Source: Selenomonas sp. TAMA-11512
Lineage (GTDB): Bacteria > Bacillota > Negativicutes > Selenomonadales > Selenomonadaceae
Length of the DNA stretch: 64,000 bases
NCBI RefSeq assembly: GCF_037076525.1
Contig: NZ_AP029018.1
Coordinates: forward strand, 2,216,501-2,280,500
Reading direction: 5' to 3'
Part shown: piece by piece, positions 18,276 through 27,290 of the stretch
Layout of the letters: each line of letters starts with the position of its first letter
How positions within the stretch are numbered: the stretch's first letter is position 1
Position numbers and translations under genes: made by a program
Notes under the pieces: model-generated
The model's input: the letters and a program-made list of their open reading frames with translations, nothing else
What the model was told of the DNA's origin: nothing
The model's database searches: none

Positions 18276-19761
18276 CGACAATCACCTTTATCATGTTCAA
18301 TCCGGCATCCGACGCGCCGTGTACGGCAAGCCCCGCTTCCATCCCCAACCGCAGGGCATCAAGCACCTCCCCAGAGAGCCGTTCGCCGGCGCAGACGAGG
18401 GGAATGCCCGGCGGATAGAAGAGCAGCGTCTCCCCCGCGACGCGCCCTTCCGCCTCCCGGAAGGATACGGATTCCGTCGGCGCGAAGAATGCCTCCCTCG
18501 GCGTGAGAATCTGCTGCGGCGTCGGAACCATGCTCGCGCAGCGCGTGCCCGCCGGCTTCGAACGTCGCTGCCGGCACAGCGCCCGCAGGCCGTCGAGCAG
18601 CCTTGCCGCGGTCTCCTCCGTATCCGCGTATGAGATGATGCACAGTATGTTGCGCGCGTCGGCGAGTTCAACGGCGATGCCCGCCTCATCGAGCAGAAAA
18701 TCCGCCGCCTGCCGCCCGGTAAAGCCGAGCTCCGAAACGTTGACCGTCAGCTTCAGCACGTCCAGCGCGTATGCGCCCGCTCCGTCGAGATGCGATGTCT
18801 CCAGCAGGCGCAGTCCGTCCATATCGCGGATGCTCTGCCGAAGCCGCAGGGCAAGCTCCACGGCTCGCTCGGCCCGAGCGGGCCCCTCGACAGCCATCTG
18901 TCTTCTCGCCGCGTCAAGCGAGGCGAGCAGGAGGCCGTTCGGGCTCGTCGACTGCAGGAGCGCGCTCGCCCGGCGCACCCGCGCTTCATCAACGCGCTCG
19001 CGCCGCAACAGGAGCGTCGACGTCTGCGTCAGAGAGCCCGTGAGCTTGTGCGTGCTCTGCGCCGCCATATCCGCCCCCGCCTCCATCGCCGGCATGGGCA
19101 GTCGGTCAGAGAGGCACAGATGTGCGCCGTGGGCCTCGTCGACGAGAAGCAGCCTCCCGGCGCGGTGTACGATGTCCGCAATCGCCGCGAGGTCGCTTGC
19201 CGCGCCATAGTACGTCGGCGACACGAGAAGCACCGCCCGCGCTTCGGGATGCGCCGCGAGCGCGGACGCCACGGCGTCCGGCGAGACGCCGTGCGGAATG
19301 CCGAAGCGCGCGTCGTATACCGGCTCCATATAGATTGGCACAAGCCCCGCGAGAATGACGCCCCCCGTGACCGAGCGATGGACATTTCGCGGCAGAAGTA
19401 CGGCGTCTCCCGGACAGAGCGTCCCGAGAAGCATCGCGTGAATGAGAGCTGTCGTGCCGTTGACGGAAAAGACGGCGGCATCCGCACCGTGGAAGGCTGC
19501 CGCCAGACGCTCCGCCTCCGCCAGCGCGCCCGCGGGCTCTTCCGGCGTCCCCAGGGACTCCATGAGCGACACATCCGCGGCAGCCCCAAGCTCCGTGAAA
19601 AAGGCATGCAGCTCACGCGGCATGCCTCTCCCCTGCCGATGCCCCGGCGTATCGAAGGGCAGGATGTTCCGATCCAGCACCTCCATCATCGCCTCATGGA
19701 ACGGCGCGCGATCCTGCTCCGCCCGCGCGCTCTCGTTCGAGGCTCCTTTCACCGGCGTCAT
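18268..19761 (-). CDS. PLP-dependent Orn/Lys/Arg decarboxylase-like protein (YaaO type)
   Basis: This fold-type I PLP enzyme of 497 aa carries DTPGHRQGRGMP near residue 37, the PLP-stacking segment VNGTTALIHAMLLG, LLLVDEAHGAHL with the PLP-N1 aspartate, and STHKLTGSLTQTS with the Schiff-base lysine. The C-terminal domain has FYPPGIPLVCAGE. It matches the small Firmicute decarboxylases that precede tmk, and a role in arginine or lysine decarboxylation is inferred. The start overlaps the kinase stop (ATGA). Confidence 0.87.
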   Translation of the reverse strand: MTPVKGASNESARAEQDRAPFHEAMMEVLDRNILPFDTPGHRQGRGMPRELHAFFTELGAAADVSLMESLGTPEEPAGALAEAERLAAAFHGADAAVFSVNGTTALIHAMLLGTLCPGDAVLLPRNVHRSVTGGVILAGLVPIYMEPVYDARFGIPHGVSPDAVASALAAHPEARAVLLVSPTYYGAASDLAAIADIVHRAGRLLLVDEAHGAHLCLSDRLPMPAMEAGADMAAQSTHKLTGSLTQTSTLLLRRERVDEARVRRASALLQSTSPNGLLLASLDAARRQMAVEGPARAERAVELALRLRQSIRDMDGLRLLETSHLDGAGAYALDVLKLTVNVSELGFTGRQAADFLLDEAGIAVELADARNILCIISYADTEETAARLLDGLRALCRQRRSKPAGTRCASMVPTPQQILTPREAFFAPTESVSFREAEGRVAGETLLFYPPGIPLVCAGERLSGEVLDALRLGMEAGLAVHGASDAGLNMIKVIVDV

Positions 19762-21035
19762 CCCTGCGCCGCCATGATGTTGTCCCGATACGGCAGACGC
19801 AGGTGCACCCGCGTCCCCTCGCCCGGCTTCGATGTGATCTTCAGCTCCGCCCCGATGATCGCGGCGCGCTCCTTCATGCCCAGGAGGCCGTAGCCGCCCT
19901 CCAAGTGCCGCTGCTTCGGATCATTGACATCGCGATCCTCTTCAAAGTCCTCCGTCGCCGTCTTCTTCGGCATCGGCTTATCCGGGTCAAACCCGTTCCC
20001 CTTATCCGTAACCGTCAACGCCATGGCCGTCGCCGAGAAGAGGACACGCACCTCAGCCTTCAGCGTGCCCGAGTGATGCGCCACATTGTTGAGCGCCTCC
20101 TGTACGATGCGGAACACGCTGACCTCCACGTATTTCGAGAACTTCCGCTCATCCCCGTCGACCGTAAAGGAAGCGTCCACCATGCCGCGGTCGCGCATCT
20201 TCGAGACGAGCTGGGAGAGCGCCGGTGTCAAGCCCAGATCGTCGAGCGACATCGGGCGCATATCAAAGATGATTTGGCGAATATCGCCGAGACACCCGCG
20301 CACCATCTCGCGAAGCTCCTGCAGGCCGCGCTTTGCCTCCTCCGCGTCCTTATCGATCATCCGCTCGATGATCGACGACTGGAAGATGAGATTCGCGATG
20401 TCCTGCGCCGGCCCGTCGTGCAGCTCGCGCGACACGCGGAAGCGCTCCTCCTCCTGCGCCTTGATGACCTGCGCGCCGATGAACTTGCTCTTCTGCGCCT
20501 CCTCGATCTGCCACACGACACCGTTGATTTCGCTCGAAAGATAGCCGAGCACCGAGCCGATTGCGATCGCCATGTGCTCCGCCGTCCGGAGGATGTCCTT
20601 GAGCCCGCGGAGCCGGAGCTCGAGTGCGTCCCGCTGCGCCCGGAGCTGCGTCTCCTTCTCCCGCGCGACATTGAGCTCGATCTGAATGCCCGTGACCACC
20701 TCATAGTGCATGCGGATGCGCTCTTCCGAATAGTTTCGGAAGTCCGCGCTGACCCGCGCGAGCTCCTTCTTCTCCAGCTGCTCACGCTTCGCAAGATCGT
20801 CCACCACAGCGATGGTCTGCATCGTCTCCTGCCGGATCTGCACGAGCTTCTTGCGGCTGTCATCGACCTCTTCGCGCGCCTTTTCATAGATGTCGACGAC
20901 CTGCGTCTTATTCGTCTCAATCGTATTGACGGTATTCTTCAAAATCCCGTCGAGGGACTTTGTACTGAGCTTCTCCATCAGGTCCTCTTTTTTCAGATTC
21001 TCGAGGGCCTGCTTCTTCGCTCTCTTGCCTGCCAT
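19758..21035 (-). CDS. Cytoplasmic DegS-like sensor histidine kinase
   Basis: A long N-terminal coiled-coil sensor region (about residues 1-200, similar to DegS) precedes a HisKA_3 dimerisation/phosphoacceptor segment with RVSRELHDGPAQDIANLIF and a C-terminal ATPase with EALNNVAHHSG, DKGNGFDP and GGYGLLGMKERA. No transmembrane helix is present. The ATG at 21035 is preceded by AGGGTG six bases upstream. No response regulator gene is adjacent, so the partner (DegU-like or other) must be elsewhere. It is the first gene of the operon with the decarboxylase, tmk, rnmV, ksgA and the PHP gene. Confidence 0.88.
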   Translation of the reverse strand: MAGKRAKKQALENLKKEDLMEKLSTKSLDGILKNTVNTIETNKTQVVDIYEKAREEVDDSRKKLVQIRQETMQTIAVVDDLAKREQLEKKELARVSADFRNYSEERIRMHYEVVTGIQIELNVAREKETQLRAQRDALELRLRGLKDILRTAEHMAIAIGSVLGYLSSEINGVVWQIEEAQKSKFIGAQVIKAQEEERFRVSRELHDGPAQDIANLIFQSSIIERMIDKDAEEAKRGLQELREMVRGCLGDIRQIIFDMRPMSLDDLGLTPALSQLVSKMRDRGMVDASFTVDGDERKFSKYVEVSVFRIVQEALNNVAHHSGTLKAEVRVLFSATAMALTVTDKGNGFDPDKPMPKKTATEDFEEDRDVNDPKQRHLEGGYGLLGMKERAAIIGAELKITSKPGEGTRVHLRLPYRDNIMAAQG

Positions 21036-21072
21036 TTCATCACCCTGTTTTCTATAAGGTACTAACGGCTTA

Positions 21073-21102
21073 ATTATATCCCAAAACGGCATTTGACTGC
21101 AA
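21073..21102 (-). promoter_or_regulatory. Candidate promoter of the kinase-decarboxylase-tmk-rnmV-ksgA-PHP operon
   Basis: TTGCAG (21097-21102) and a perfect TATAAT (21073-21078) on the minus strand are separated by 18 bp, and lie about 40 bp upstream of the kinase start and just downstream of the glutamine synthetase terminator. Confidence 0.6.
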
Positions 21103-21134
21103 GGGAAGCACGGATAAATTCAGCGCTTCCCAAG

Positions 21135-21158
21135 AAAAAGGGGAGCTTCCGCTCCCCC
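21135..21158 (-). terminator. Rho-independent terminator after glutamine synthetase
   Basis: GGGGAGC (21140-21146) and GCTCCCC (21151-21157) form a GC-rich stem with a TTCC-type tetraloop (GGAA on the minus strand), followed by five T and a C. It is a textbook intrinsic terminator. Confidence 0.92.
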
Positions 21159-21223
21159 TCGATTGTAGGTTTAATTGCCGCATCGTTCCGCCAAACGCAA
21201 GGCAGCACCGATGCGTTCATCGA

Positions 21224-23110
21224 TTAAATCATATTCTTCTGATACTGATCGTAGAGTGCCTTGAGCTCCTCCATGCGGTCGTACATCTCGACCTGCAGGC
21301 GGGACGCCATGCCGTAATCCCCGGCGAGGAGCGCCGTCTTCAGACGCGTAAAGACACACTTCTCATCGACGCTGTCCTTCGCAAGATACGAGCGAAGGCC
21401 GTTGATCTTATTCCACATATAGGAATCCTGATCCGTCATGAACTCCGTCTTGATCTCGTGCGCCTTACGTATGAGATCGCGATTTTCCGGAATGATGCGC
21501 GAAACGACTTCCATCTTCCAGCGCAGAAGAGCGCCGTCCTTAAAGGCATCGATGATCTGCGTGCGCAGAGCGCCTCCCTCCGTGACGGCACGGAGCTTGT
21601 CCGGATAGCGCTCAAACGCCTGCATATTCTCCCAGACCGTCTCGGGCGGCGCGCCGAACAGCCGGTTTCGCTCCGCCTCCGTGAAGTCGTCAAAGACGTC
21701 GATCTCGCTGCGATAGGCGCGGTCCTTCTCCAGGTACTGCGCATCCGCGCCGGCTTCCTTCGAAAGCTCCGCAAGGAGATCATCCGTCGTGCGCGTAATC
21801 GTCGAGCGAATCCCGTCGAGCACCGCCATGTAGACGGCGGCCGCGACGAGATATATGTTGGAATACGGATTGCAGGCGCGCAGCTCAAAGCGCGTCGCGT
21901 ACGGGTTCTTGAGGTCGCGGATCAGCCCAGCGAGGATCGTGCGGTTGCGCGCCGCCATGTCCGGCCGGTCGCCAAGCGATGTGACGATGCAGACGGGCGC
22001 CTCAAAGCCGGGCTTCAGGCGGTTCAGAGAATCGTTCGTCGCCGAGACGAACGGATTGATCACCTCATAGTTTTTGAGAAGACCCATGATGGCGCCATAG
22101 CCCAGCGCGCTCATGAAGTCCTTCGTCATATCCTCCGCCGTGAAGAGATTGACCTTCTTGCCATCCTCCAGCACTGCCATGAGGCCGATGTGGAGATGCT
22201 CGCCGTTGCCCGCGAGACCGATCATCGGCTTCGCCTTGAAGATGACCTCGAGACCGTTCTCGCGGAAGACCTCGCGCACGAGCGTGCGGACAAAGAGCTC
22301 ATTGTCCGCGGCCTGCAGTGTCTCCGCATACTTCCAGTCGATCTCCAGCTGCTCGCAGACGTGCGTCATGCGGCCCGACTCGTCAATCTGCCCCTTGAGT
22401 CCGCCGACCTCCTTGTGCCCCATCTCCACCTCGAAGCCGTAGCGGTCGAGGAGCAGGAGCGTCTCCTCCATCGCCGTGCGGACAGAGCCGTGCGTCCTCT
22501 GCCAGTACTGCTCCTGCAGGACCTGCGACGTCGACAGATCCTCGATATTGGATTCCTCCAGCGGTGTCTTGACCCAGAACTCAAGCTCCGTTGCCGAGGT
22601 GAACACAATGTCCCTGACCTTGCTGCCGTCGACGTGCATGAAGCCCGAAACCCTCGGATGGTCGTTCAGAAGCTTGACAAGGGAGTCCCGAACAAAGGAA
22701 AGCGTATCCGTCAGAACGGCGCGCGAATCAACGCGCTTCCCCTCATGGATGATGAACGAAGGAATGCGCAGTGTCCCTACCGGCAGCCCCGTCTCCATGT
22801 CCGTATGCTCATAATTGTAATCCACGAACCAGTTGACCGTCGGATCGATCGGCATATCCACCTTCGCGTTGTGCAGCGTCGCGATGCCGTTTAAGACGAC
22901 CGACGAGCCGTCCGTCTGGACCGCCGTCCCCGCATAGAACTTATCCATGTCCTCGAGGAAGATGCGCACGGGGATTTTTTCGTCCGTATCGTTTCCGGCG
23001 AGATCGATGCCGACCACGGAGACAAAGCGCACCTCCGGATGAGCCGCCAGGAGCTTTCTGATCTCGTCTTTTGACGAATTCGCAGGAACTACATACAGAA
23101 GGTCTTCCAT
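21224..23110 (-). CDS. Long-form glutamine synthetase family protein
   Basis: This ~628-aa protein has the glutamine synthetase beta-grasp and catalytic domains: ATELEFWV with metal-binding glutamates, MEMGHKEVGGLKGQIDESG, FKAKPMIGLAGNGEHLHIG (the GAGMH-type His loop), NPFVSATNDSLNRLKPG and RNRTILAGL..RFELRACNPYSN at the ATP site. A C-terminal ~190-residue extension is absent from the usual 450-aa GSI. The ATG at 23110 fits AAGGA eight bases upstream better than the ATG at 23119. It is monocistronic with a terminator. Whether it makes glutamine or is a GS-like ligase is not settled by sequence. Confidence 0.85.
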   Translation of the reverse strand: MEDLLYVVPANSSKDEIRKLLAAHPEVRFVSVVGIDLAGNDTDEKIPVRIFLEDMDKFYAGTAVQTDGSSVVLNGIATLHNAKVDMPIDPTVNWFVDYNYEHTDMETGLPVGTLRIPSFIIHEGKRVDSRAVLTDTLSFVRDSLVKLLNDHPRVSGFMHVDGSKVRDIVFTSATELEFWVKTPLEESNIEDLSTSQVLQEQYWQRTHGSVRTAMEETLLLLDRYGFEVEMGHKEVGGLKGQIDESGRMTHVCEQLEIDWKYAETLQAADNELFVRTLVREVFRENGLEVIFKAKPMIGLAGNGEHLHIGLMAVLEDGKKVNLFTAEDMTKDFMSALGYGAIMGLLKNYEVINPFVSATNDSLNRLKPGFEAPVCIVTSLGDRPDMAARNRTILAGLIRDLKNPYATRFELRACNPYSNIYLVAAAVYMAVLDGIRSTITRTTDDLLAELSKEAGADAQYLEKDRAYRSEIDVFDDFTEAERNRLFGAPPETVWENMQAFERYPDKLRAVTEGGALRTQIIDAFKDGALLRWKMEVVSRIIPENRDLIRKAHEIKTEFMTDQDSYMWNKINGLRSYLAKDSVDEKCVFTRLKTALLAGDYGMASRLQVEMYDRMEELKALYDQYQKNMI

Positions 23111-23158
23111 TCTATCCATCCTTTTTCCGCAGAAAATACCAATATTTCAACACAGTAA

Positions 23159-23187
23159 AAGATAGCATATCTCAGAAAAAAAGTCCA
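23159..23187 (-). promoter_or_regulatory. Candidate extended -10 promoter for glutamine synthetase
   Basis: TGC-TATCTT (TATCTT at 23159-23164, with TG one base upstream) has TGGACT (23182-23187) 17 bp upstream. The ISLre2 insertion lies only about 20 bp further upstream, so the element may have removed regulatory sequence. Confidence 0.4.
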
Positions 23188-23200
23188 GTGACGGGGCAAA

Positions 23201-23209
23201 TATACATCA
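23201..23209. repeat. 9-bp target-site duplication, left copy (ISLre2 element)
   Basis: TATACATCA is directly repeated at 24778-24786, immediately flanking the element on both sides. This fixes the insertion ends. Confidence 0.93.
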
Positions 23210-24777
23210 GTAAGTGTAAAATAGTTCTCGGAGGGGGTTGCAAAAAGAGAAAGAGACCAGTACCCTAAAGTGTATGCTAACGAGGCGAATACACAAGAAG
23301 GAAGGTCTCTTATGGAAACTATTGTAACAGAAATCCTGGAAATAATAAAGGGTACAAAAGACAATATCTCACAAGAAGAACAACTGCGCAGTTACTTTGA
23401 GATCCTGATATGCCGTGCAGTTAGTGAGGCATTCGAACGAATTGACAAAGAACTGGCAAAGCGATACGCAGCCAAAGGCTGGCACGTGGAACGGCTTGAT
23501 GCACGGTGCGTGCAAGCAAGCTACGGAACCATGCAAATCCGTCGCAGGCGCATGAAAAAAGAAGGAGAAGCCGGTATATACCCCTTGGACAAAGAAGTGG
23601 GTATTCGCCCTTACCGGAGATACACCGCCTATTTGGAATACGTTATTGCCTGTATTGCAGCCAAGAGCGTCTACCGTGATACAGCCGCTGTCGTCAACCT
23701 GCTGAGTCCCGTCACGATAAGCCACCAACAAGTTGCACATGTCGTGAGACGAGTAGGAGAAACCTATGGTGCTTGGGAGAAATTGCAGGAAAGCACCGAT
23801 CCCATGGAAGAGACAGAACTGCGCCGACCGGAAGTTCTCTACATCGAAGGGGATGGACTCATGCTGCACGGGCAGAATAAGAAACAGCTCGAGCTCCATC
23901 GATTCCAAATCGCCGAAGGCGTGCAAGAAAACGGCAACCGTCGTACCCTTATTGGCACCCACTATGTAGCGAATCTCGATCACGAGAAAGCCAAAGAGAG
24001 TCTGCTGCACTATCTGGGGAGCCACTATGATCTAACCCATACCCTGGTTCTGAGCAACAGTGATGGAGGTGCCGGTTACACCTGCGGCGTCTTTGAAGAA
24101 ATCCTTGGAAGCGTCGGCCAGCATGAGCACTTTCTGGATTGGTACCACGTACAAAGGAAATGCAGAGAACGCCTTTTATGGGCGAATTCGACCCTGTGTA
24201 AGAAACTACACAAAGCGCTGTATATACATGAGCGTGAGGAAGTGAGCCTTGTATTGGATACCGTGGAATCTATGTCCCAAGATGAGCGACAAACGGAACA
24301 AGTGGAGCTTCTTCGAAAGTACATAGAAAGAAACTGGATATACCTTGCCGGCTTGGAAGAACGAGGGATCGGGGAATACAGGAAGCTTTTGGGGACGTGT
24401 GAAAGCAACCATAGGCTCTACAGCTACCGGATGAAGAAGCAAGGCAGACGATGGAGTCGAGCCGGTGGCGAAGCGATGGTAAAGATCATCACTGGATTGA
24501 AGAACGGTGATCTGCGAGAGGCCATGGCGGCGAAGGCGGAGTGGTTCAATGCGAAGGTAGGAAGAGACTTCCGCGGAGCCGTGCGAGAGGCATTGAAAAG
24601 AAGAAAAAGCACGACATATGACGGGGTCCGACATGGGAGGATTACAGTAAGTGCGCCGATGAGCAGTGGGATTGGACATTTGTCCAAATGCTTTGCTTAG
24701 AGGCAAAAAAAGACTATGCCACGAAGGCAGACACATCAAGGGTGAAAACTCACCACCGAGAAAATCTTGACACATAC
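23210..24777 (+). mobile_element. ISLre2-family insertion sequence, complete copy (1568 bp)
   Basis: The ends carry imperfect 22-bp inverted repeats (16 of 22 matching): GTAAGTGTAAAATAG at the left against GTATGTGTCAAGATT read inward from the right, both continuing to CTCGG. A 9-bp duplication flanks it. The single transposase is intact. The first 203 bp are identical to the copy at 63,798, so at least one recent move is indicated. It sits between the divergent glutamine synthetase and chromate transporter genes. Confidence 0.93.
23312..24700 (+). CDS. ISLre2-family transposase (UPF0236)
   Basis: This 462-aa protein has an N-terminal helical region and a catalytic core with EGDGLMLHGQ, LVLSNSDGGAGY and DWYHVQRKCRERL, the acidic blocks of the ISLre2/UPF0236 transposases, and ends with RHGRITVSAPMSSG. 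I choose the ATG at 23312, preceded by AAGGAAGG, over an in-frame ATG 42 bases upstream. No stop or frameshift interrupts it, so the element may be active. Confidence 0.92.
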   Translation: METIVTEILEIIKGTKDNISQEEQLRSYFEILICRAVSEAFERIDKELAKRYAAKGWHVERLDARCVQASYGTMQIRRRRMKKEGEAGIYPLDKEVGIRPYRRYTAYLEYVIACIAAKSVYRDTAAVVNLLSPVTISHQQVAHVVRRVGETYGAWEKLQESTDPMEETELRRPEVLYIEGDGLMLHGQNKKQLELHRFQIAEGVQENGNRRTLIGTHYVANLDHEKAKESLLHYLGSHYDLTHTLVLSNSDGGAGYTCGVFEEILGSVGQHEHFLDWYHVQRKCRERLLWANSTLCKKLHKALYIHEREEVSLVLDTVESMSQDERQTEQVELLRKYIERNWIYLAGLEERGIGEYRKLLGTCESNHRLYSYRMKKQGRRWSRAGGEAMVKIITGLKNGDLREAMAAKAEWFNAKVGRDFRGAVREALKRRKSTTYDGVRHGRITVSAPMSSGIGHLSKCFA

Positions 24778-24786
24778 TATACATCA
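24778..24786. repeat. 9-bp target-site duplication, right copy
   Basis: TATACATCA, identical to the left copy at 23201-23209. Confidence 0.93.
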
Positions 24787-24793
24787 TACAATG

Positions 24794-24822
24794 TTGCCTT
24801 TCTTCCTGCGAACGATTATACT
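24794..24822 (+). promoter_or_regulatory. Candidate promoter of the chromate-transporter operon
   Basis: TTGCCT (24794-24799) and TATACT (24817-24822) are 17 bp apart and start about 40 bp before the first transporter gene. The promoter lies just outside the ISLre2 element. Confidence 0.55.
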
Positions 24823-24860
24823 GTAATTTGTTTCATATATCGAACGAAGGGAGACATTTC

Positions 24861-25439
24861 ATGTCCGATGTTCCATCCGAAGAGAAAAACCCGCGCTTCT
24901 TTTGGCAGCTCTTCTCCTCCACCTTCCTCATCAGCGCTGTCACCATCGGCGGCGGGTTCGTAATCATACCCATTCTGAAAGCAAAATACGTCGATGAATA
25001 CGGCTGGCTGGAGGAGTACGACGCTCTGAACCTCGTGTCCATCGCGCAATCCATGCCGGGCGTCGTCGCCGTCAATGCCTGCATCCTGCTGGGCTACCGC
25101 ATGGCGGGACTGCCGGGCTCGATCACAGCCCTCCTGGGCTCCGTCCTTCCCCCGCTTTTCATCATCATGGCGGTCGCCGCCTTTTATGACGCCTTCTCGA
25201 CAAACTCATACGTTCAGATGGTCCTCAAAGGCATGCAGTGCGGTGCCACCGCACTCATCCTGAAAGTCGCCGTCGAACTGCTCATGAAAGAAGGCAAGTC
25301 TCGTCTTTTGATTCCCCTCCTCATTACCGTCGGCACGTTTATAGGGAATGTGGTCTTTGACATCAACATCATGGCGCTCATCCTCATCGACGGCATCATA
25401 GGTCTCTTCCTGCTTCGCGATGCGAAGTACAACGGCTGA
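24861..25439 (+). CDS. Chromate transporter, first half-size (short-chain) subunit
   Basis: This 192-aa membrane protein of the CHR family has the diagnostic TIGGGFVIIPILK and SIAQSMPGVVAVNACILLGYRMAG, the latter being the CHR motif in the first conserved half. Five to six hydrophobic helices follow. The ATG at 24861 is preceded by GAAGGGAG. Its partner half is encoded 11 bp downstream. Short-chain pairs act together as an anion (chromate/sulfate-like) transporter in the inner membrane; the physiological substrate in this organism is unproven. Confidence 0.9.
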   Translation: MSDVPSEEKNPRFFWQLFSSTFLISAVTIGGGFVIIPILKAKYVDEYGWLEEYDALNLVSIAQSMPGVVAVNACILLGYRMAGLPGSITALLGSVLPPLFIIMAVAAFYDAFSTNSYVQMVLKGMQCGATALILKVAVELLMKEGKSRLLIPLLITVGTFIGNVVFDINIMALILIDGIIGLFLLRDAKYNG

Positions 25440-25450
25440 GGAGGGACGTC

Positions 25451-26017
25451 ATGATCTACTTGACACTGTTTTATGAATTCGCGAAAGTCAGCATCTTCTG
25501 CGTCGGCGGCGGCTATGCATCCATGCCCCTCATTCAGACCGCCGTCATCGACAATCACGCGTGGATGACGCTGCCCGAATTCATCGACATCTTTACCATT
25601 TCTCAGATGACCCCCGGGCCGATCGGCATCAACGCGGCGACCTTCGCCGGTCTGAAAGTCGCGGGCGTCGGAGGCGCCGTCGCCGCCACGGCAGGCTTTG
25701 TCACGCCGTCGCTCATCCTCGGCATCTTCCTGGCGCGTCTCTTTTTCAAATACGGCGGCATCGGCGTCATCCGGGGCATCCTGAACGGCCTCCGTCCCGC
25801 CGTTATCGCTCTCATCGCGGGCGCCGCGCTCGACTTCATCCTGCTCGCCGTCTGGAATTCCGAGACCCTTCCCGGTAATTGGGAAGCCGTGAGCAGCACC
25901 TCTGTCTTCATTATCTGCTTCGCGCTCGCCGCGCAGTACTACGGCTACGGCGTCATCACCACGCTGCTCGCCTCCGGAGCCCTCGGCCTGTTTGTCGGAT
26001 TCCTGTCAATGCCCTGA
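25451..26017 (+). CDS. Chromate transporter, second half-size subunit
   Basis: This 188-aa integral membrane protein has FCVGGGYASMPLIQ and FTISQMTPGPIGINAATFAGLKVAG, the same two CHR motifs as the neighbour, and about six hydrophobic helices. It starts with an ATG after GAGGAGGG. The two subunits are homologous to each other and likely form an antiparallel heteromer. It is followed by trpD 33 bp downstream, so the three genes may share a transcript. Confidence 0.9.
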   Translation: MIYLTLFYEFAKVSIFCVGGGYASMPLIQTAVIDNHAWMTLPEFIDIFTISQMTPGPIGINAATFAGLKVAGVGGAVAATAGFVTPSLILGIFLARLFFKYGGIGVIRGILNGLRPAVIALIAGAALDFILLAVWNSETLPGNWEAVSSTSVFIICFALAAQYYGYGVITTLLASGALGLFVGFLSMP

Positions 26018-26050
26018 TGCACACACAATCTTATACGAGGAGTATTTCAC

Positions 26051-27073
26051 ATGATCAAAGAAGCCATTGAGAAAATCGTCAGCAAAAAAGACCTTACTTA
26101 TCAGGAAGCGTACACCGTCATGAACGAAATCATGAACGGAGAATCGACCCAGGTGCAGAACGCGGCCTACCTTGCCGCACTCTCCACGAAGAGCACGAAG
26201 GCCGAGACCATCCATGAGATCTCCGGCTCCGCCGCCGCCATGCGTGAGCACGCTCTTCCCGTCAGTCATGACGGCTTCGAGGTTCTGGAGATCGTCGGTA
26301 CGGGAGGCGATCACGCGAACAGCATCAACGTCTCCACGACAGCGTCCATGATCATTGCCGCCGCCGGCATCCACGTCGCCAAGCACGGCAACCGTGCAGC
26401 TTCCTCCAAGAGCGGAGCCGCCGATGTTCTCGAGGCGCTCGGCGTCAAAATCGACCTGCCGCCCGAGAAATGCGAGCAGCTTTTAAGAGATATTCGCGTT
26501 TGCTTCATGTTCGCCCAGACCTACCACCGCTCCATGAAATATGTAGGCGCCATTCGGAAAGAGCTCGGCATCCGCACCGTCTTCAATATCCTGGGCCCCC
26601 TCACGAATCCGGCAAAGCCCGACCGCATCCTCCTCGGCGTCTATGACCCGCACCTCCTCGACCCACTCACCAAGGTGCTCATTCAGCTCGGCATGAAGCG
26701 AGGCATGGTCGTCTACGGCACCGACGGCTTTGATGAGATCTCCGTCAGCGCGCCGACCTTCGTCTCCGAGTTCAGCGACGGCTGGTACAAGACATACACC
26801 ATTACGCCGGAAGACTTCGGCATCCCGCGCGGACAAAAAGCCGACACCGTCGGCGGTTCGCCGCAGGAAAACGCGGATATCACACGCGCCATTCTCAATG
26901 GCGAGGAAACCGGCACCAAGGCGAACTTCGTCCTGCTGAACGCGGGCGCCGCCATCTATACAGGCGGCAAGGCGGACAGCATCAAAGAGGGCATCGACAA
27001 GGCGCGCGAGCTGATCGCGAACGGCGCGGCACGAAAGAAGCTTGAGGATTTCGTCGCTCAGTCCAATCTGTGA
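26051..27073 (+). CDS. trpD: Anthranilate phosphoribosyltransferase
   Basis: TrpD joins anthranilate to PRPP in tryptophan synthesis. The PRPP site [18 protein letters not shown] is near residues 82-99, and [47 protein letters not shown] and [10 protein letters not shown] follow. Length (340 aa) is normal. No other trp gene is adjacent, and it is linked instead to the chromate transporter pair and ends 70 bp before tRNA-Leu. It may act in a dispersed trp pathway or on a different aromatic acid. Confidence 0.93.
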   Translation: MIKEAIEKIVSKKDLTYQEAYTVMNEIMNGESTQVQNAAYLAALSTKSTKAETIHEISGSAAAMREHALPVSHDGFEVLEIVGTGGDHANSINVSTTASMIIAAAGIHVAKHGNRAASSKSGAADVLEALGVKIDLPPEKCEQLLRDIRVCFMFAQTYHRSMKYVGAIRKELGIRTVFNILGPLTNPAKPDRILLGVYDPHLLDPLTKVLIQLGMKRGMVVYGTDGFDEISVSAPTFVSEFSDGWYKTYTITPEDFGIPRGQKADTVGGSPQENADITRAILNGEETGTKANFVLLNAGAAIYTGGKADSIKEGIDKARELIANGAARKKLEDFVAQSNL

Positions 27074-27101
27074 CCTCCAAGCCGTAATCCGCAAAAAGAG
27101 G

Positions 27102-27131
27102 TTGACACATCGCTCGCCTCTATGATAGTAT
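27102..27131 (+). promoter_or_regulatory. Promoter of tRNA-Leu
   Basis: TTGACA (27102-27107) is followed after 18 bp by TAGTAT (27126-27131), 14 bp before the mature tRNA start. The perfect -35 and close spacing suit a stable RNA gene. Confidence 0.6.
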
Positions 27132-27145
27132 TTTTACTGTTATGT

Positions 27146-27232
27146 GCCGAAGTGGCGGAATTGGCAGACGCACTTGACTCAAAATCAAGCGTAGGCAACT
27201 ACGTGCCGGTTCAAGTCCGGCCTTCGGCACCA
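27146..27232 (+). tRNA. tRNA-Leu (anticodon CAA), CCA encoded
   Basis: The acceptor stem GCCGAAG pairs with CTTCGGC, the anticodon stem-loop is CTTGA-CTCAAAA-TCAAG with anticodon CAA, there is a long variable arm (GCGTAGGCAACTACGT) as class II tRNAs require, and the T arm GCCGGTTCAAGTCCGGC is complete. The 3' end is A-CCA. The prophage begins about 60 bp downstream, so the 3' half is the likely attachment target. Confidence 0.97.
27202..27232. other. Candidate phage attachment core (3' part of tRNA-Leu)
   Basis: Temperate phages often recombine within the T-arm and 3' end of tRNA genes and leave the gene intact, as here. The left-most phage gene ends 235 bp downstream. The matching direct repeat at the other phage end would lie beyond the window, so the call rests on position only. 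Confidence 0.35.
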
Positions 27233-27244
27233 TAGAAAGCACAA

Positions 27245-27276
27245 GGTTTCCGAGCATTTTGCCCGGAAGCCTTTTT
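27245..27276 (+). terminator. Terminator downstream of tRNA-Leu
   Basis: GGTTTCCG (27245-27252) pairs with CGGAAGCC (27264-27271, one G-T pair) around an A/T-rich loop and is followed by TTTTT. Confidence 0.85.
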
Positions 27277-27290
27277 CATGCGCATTTTTA

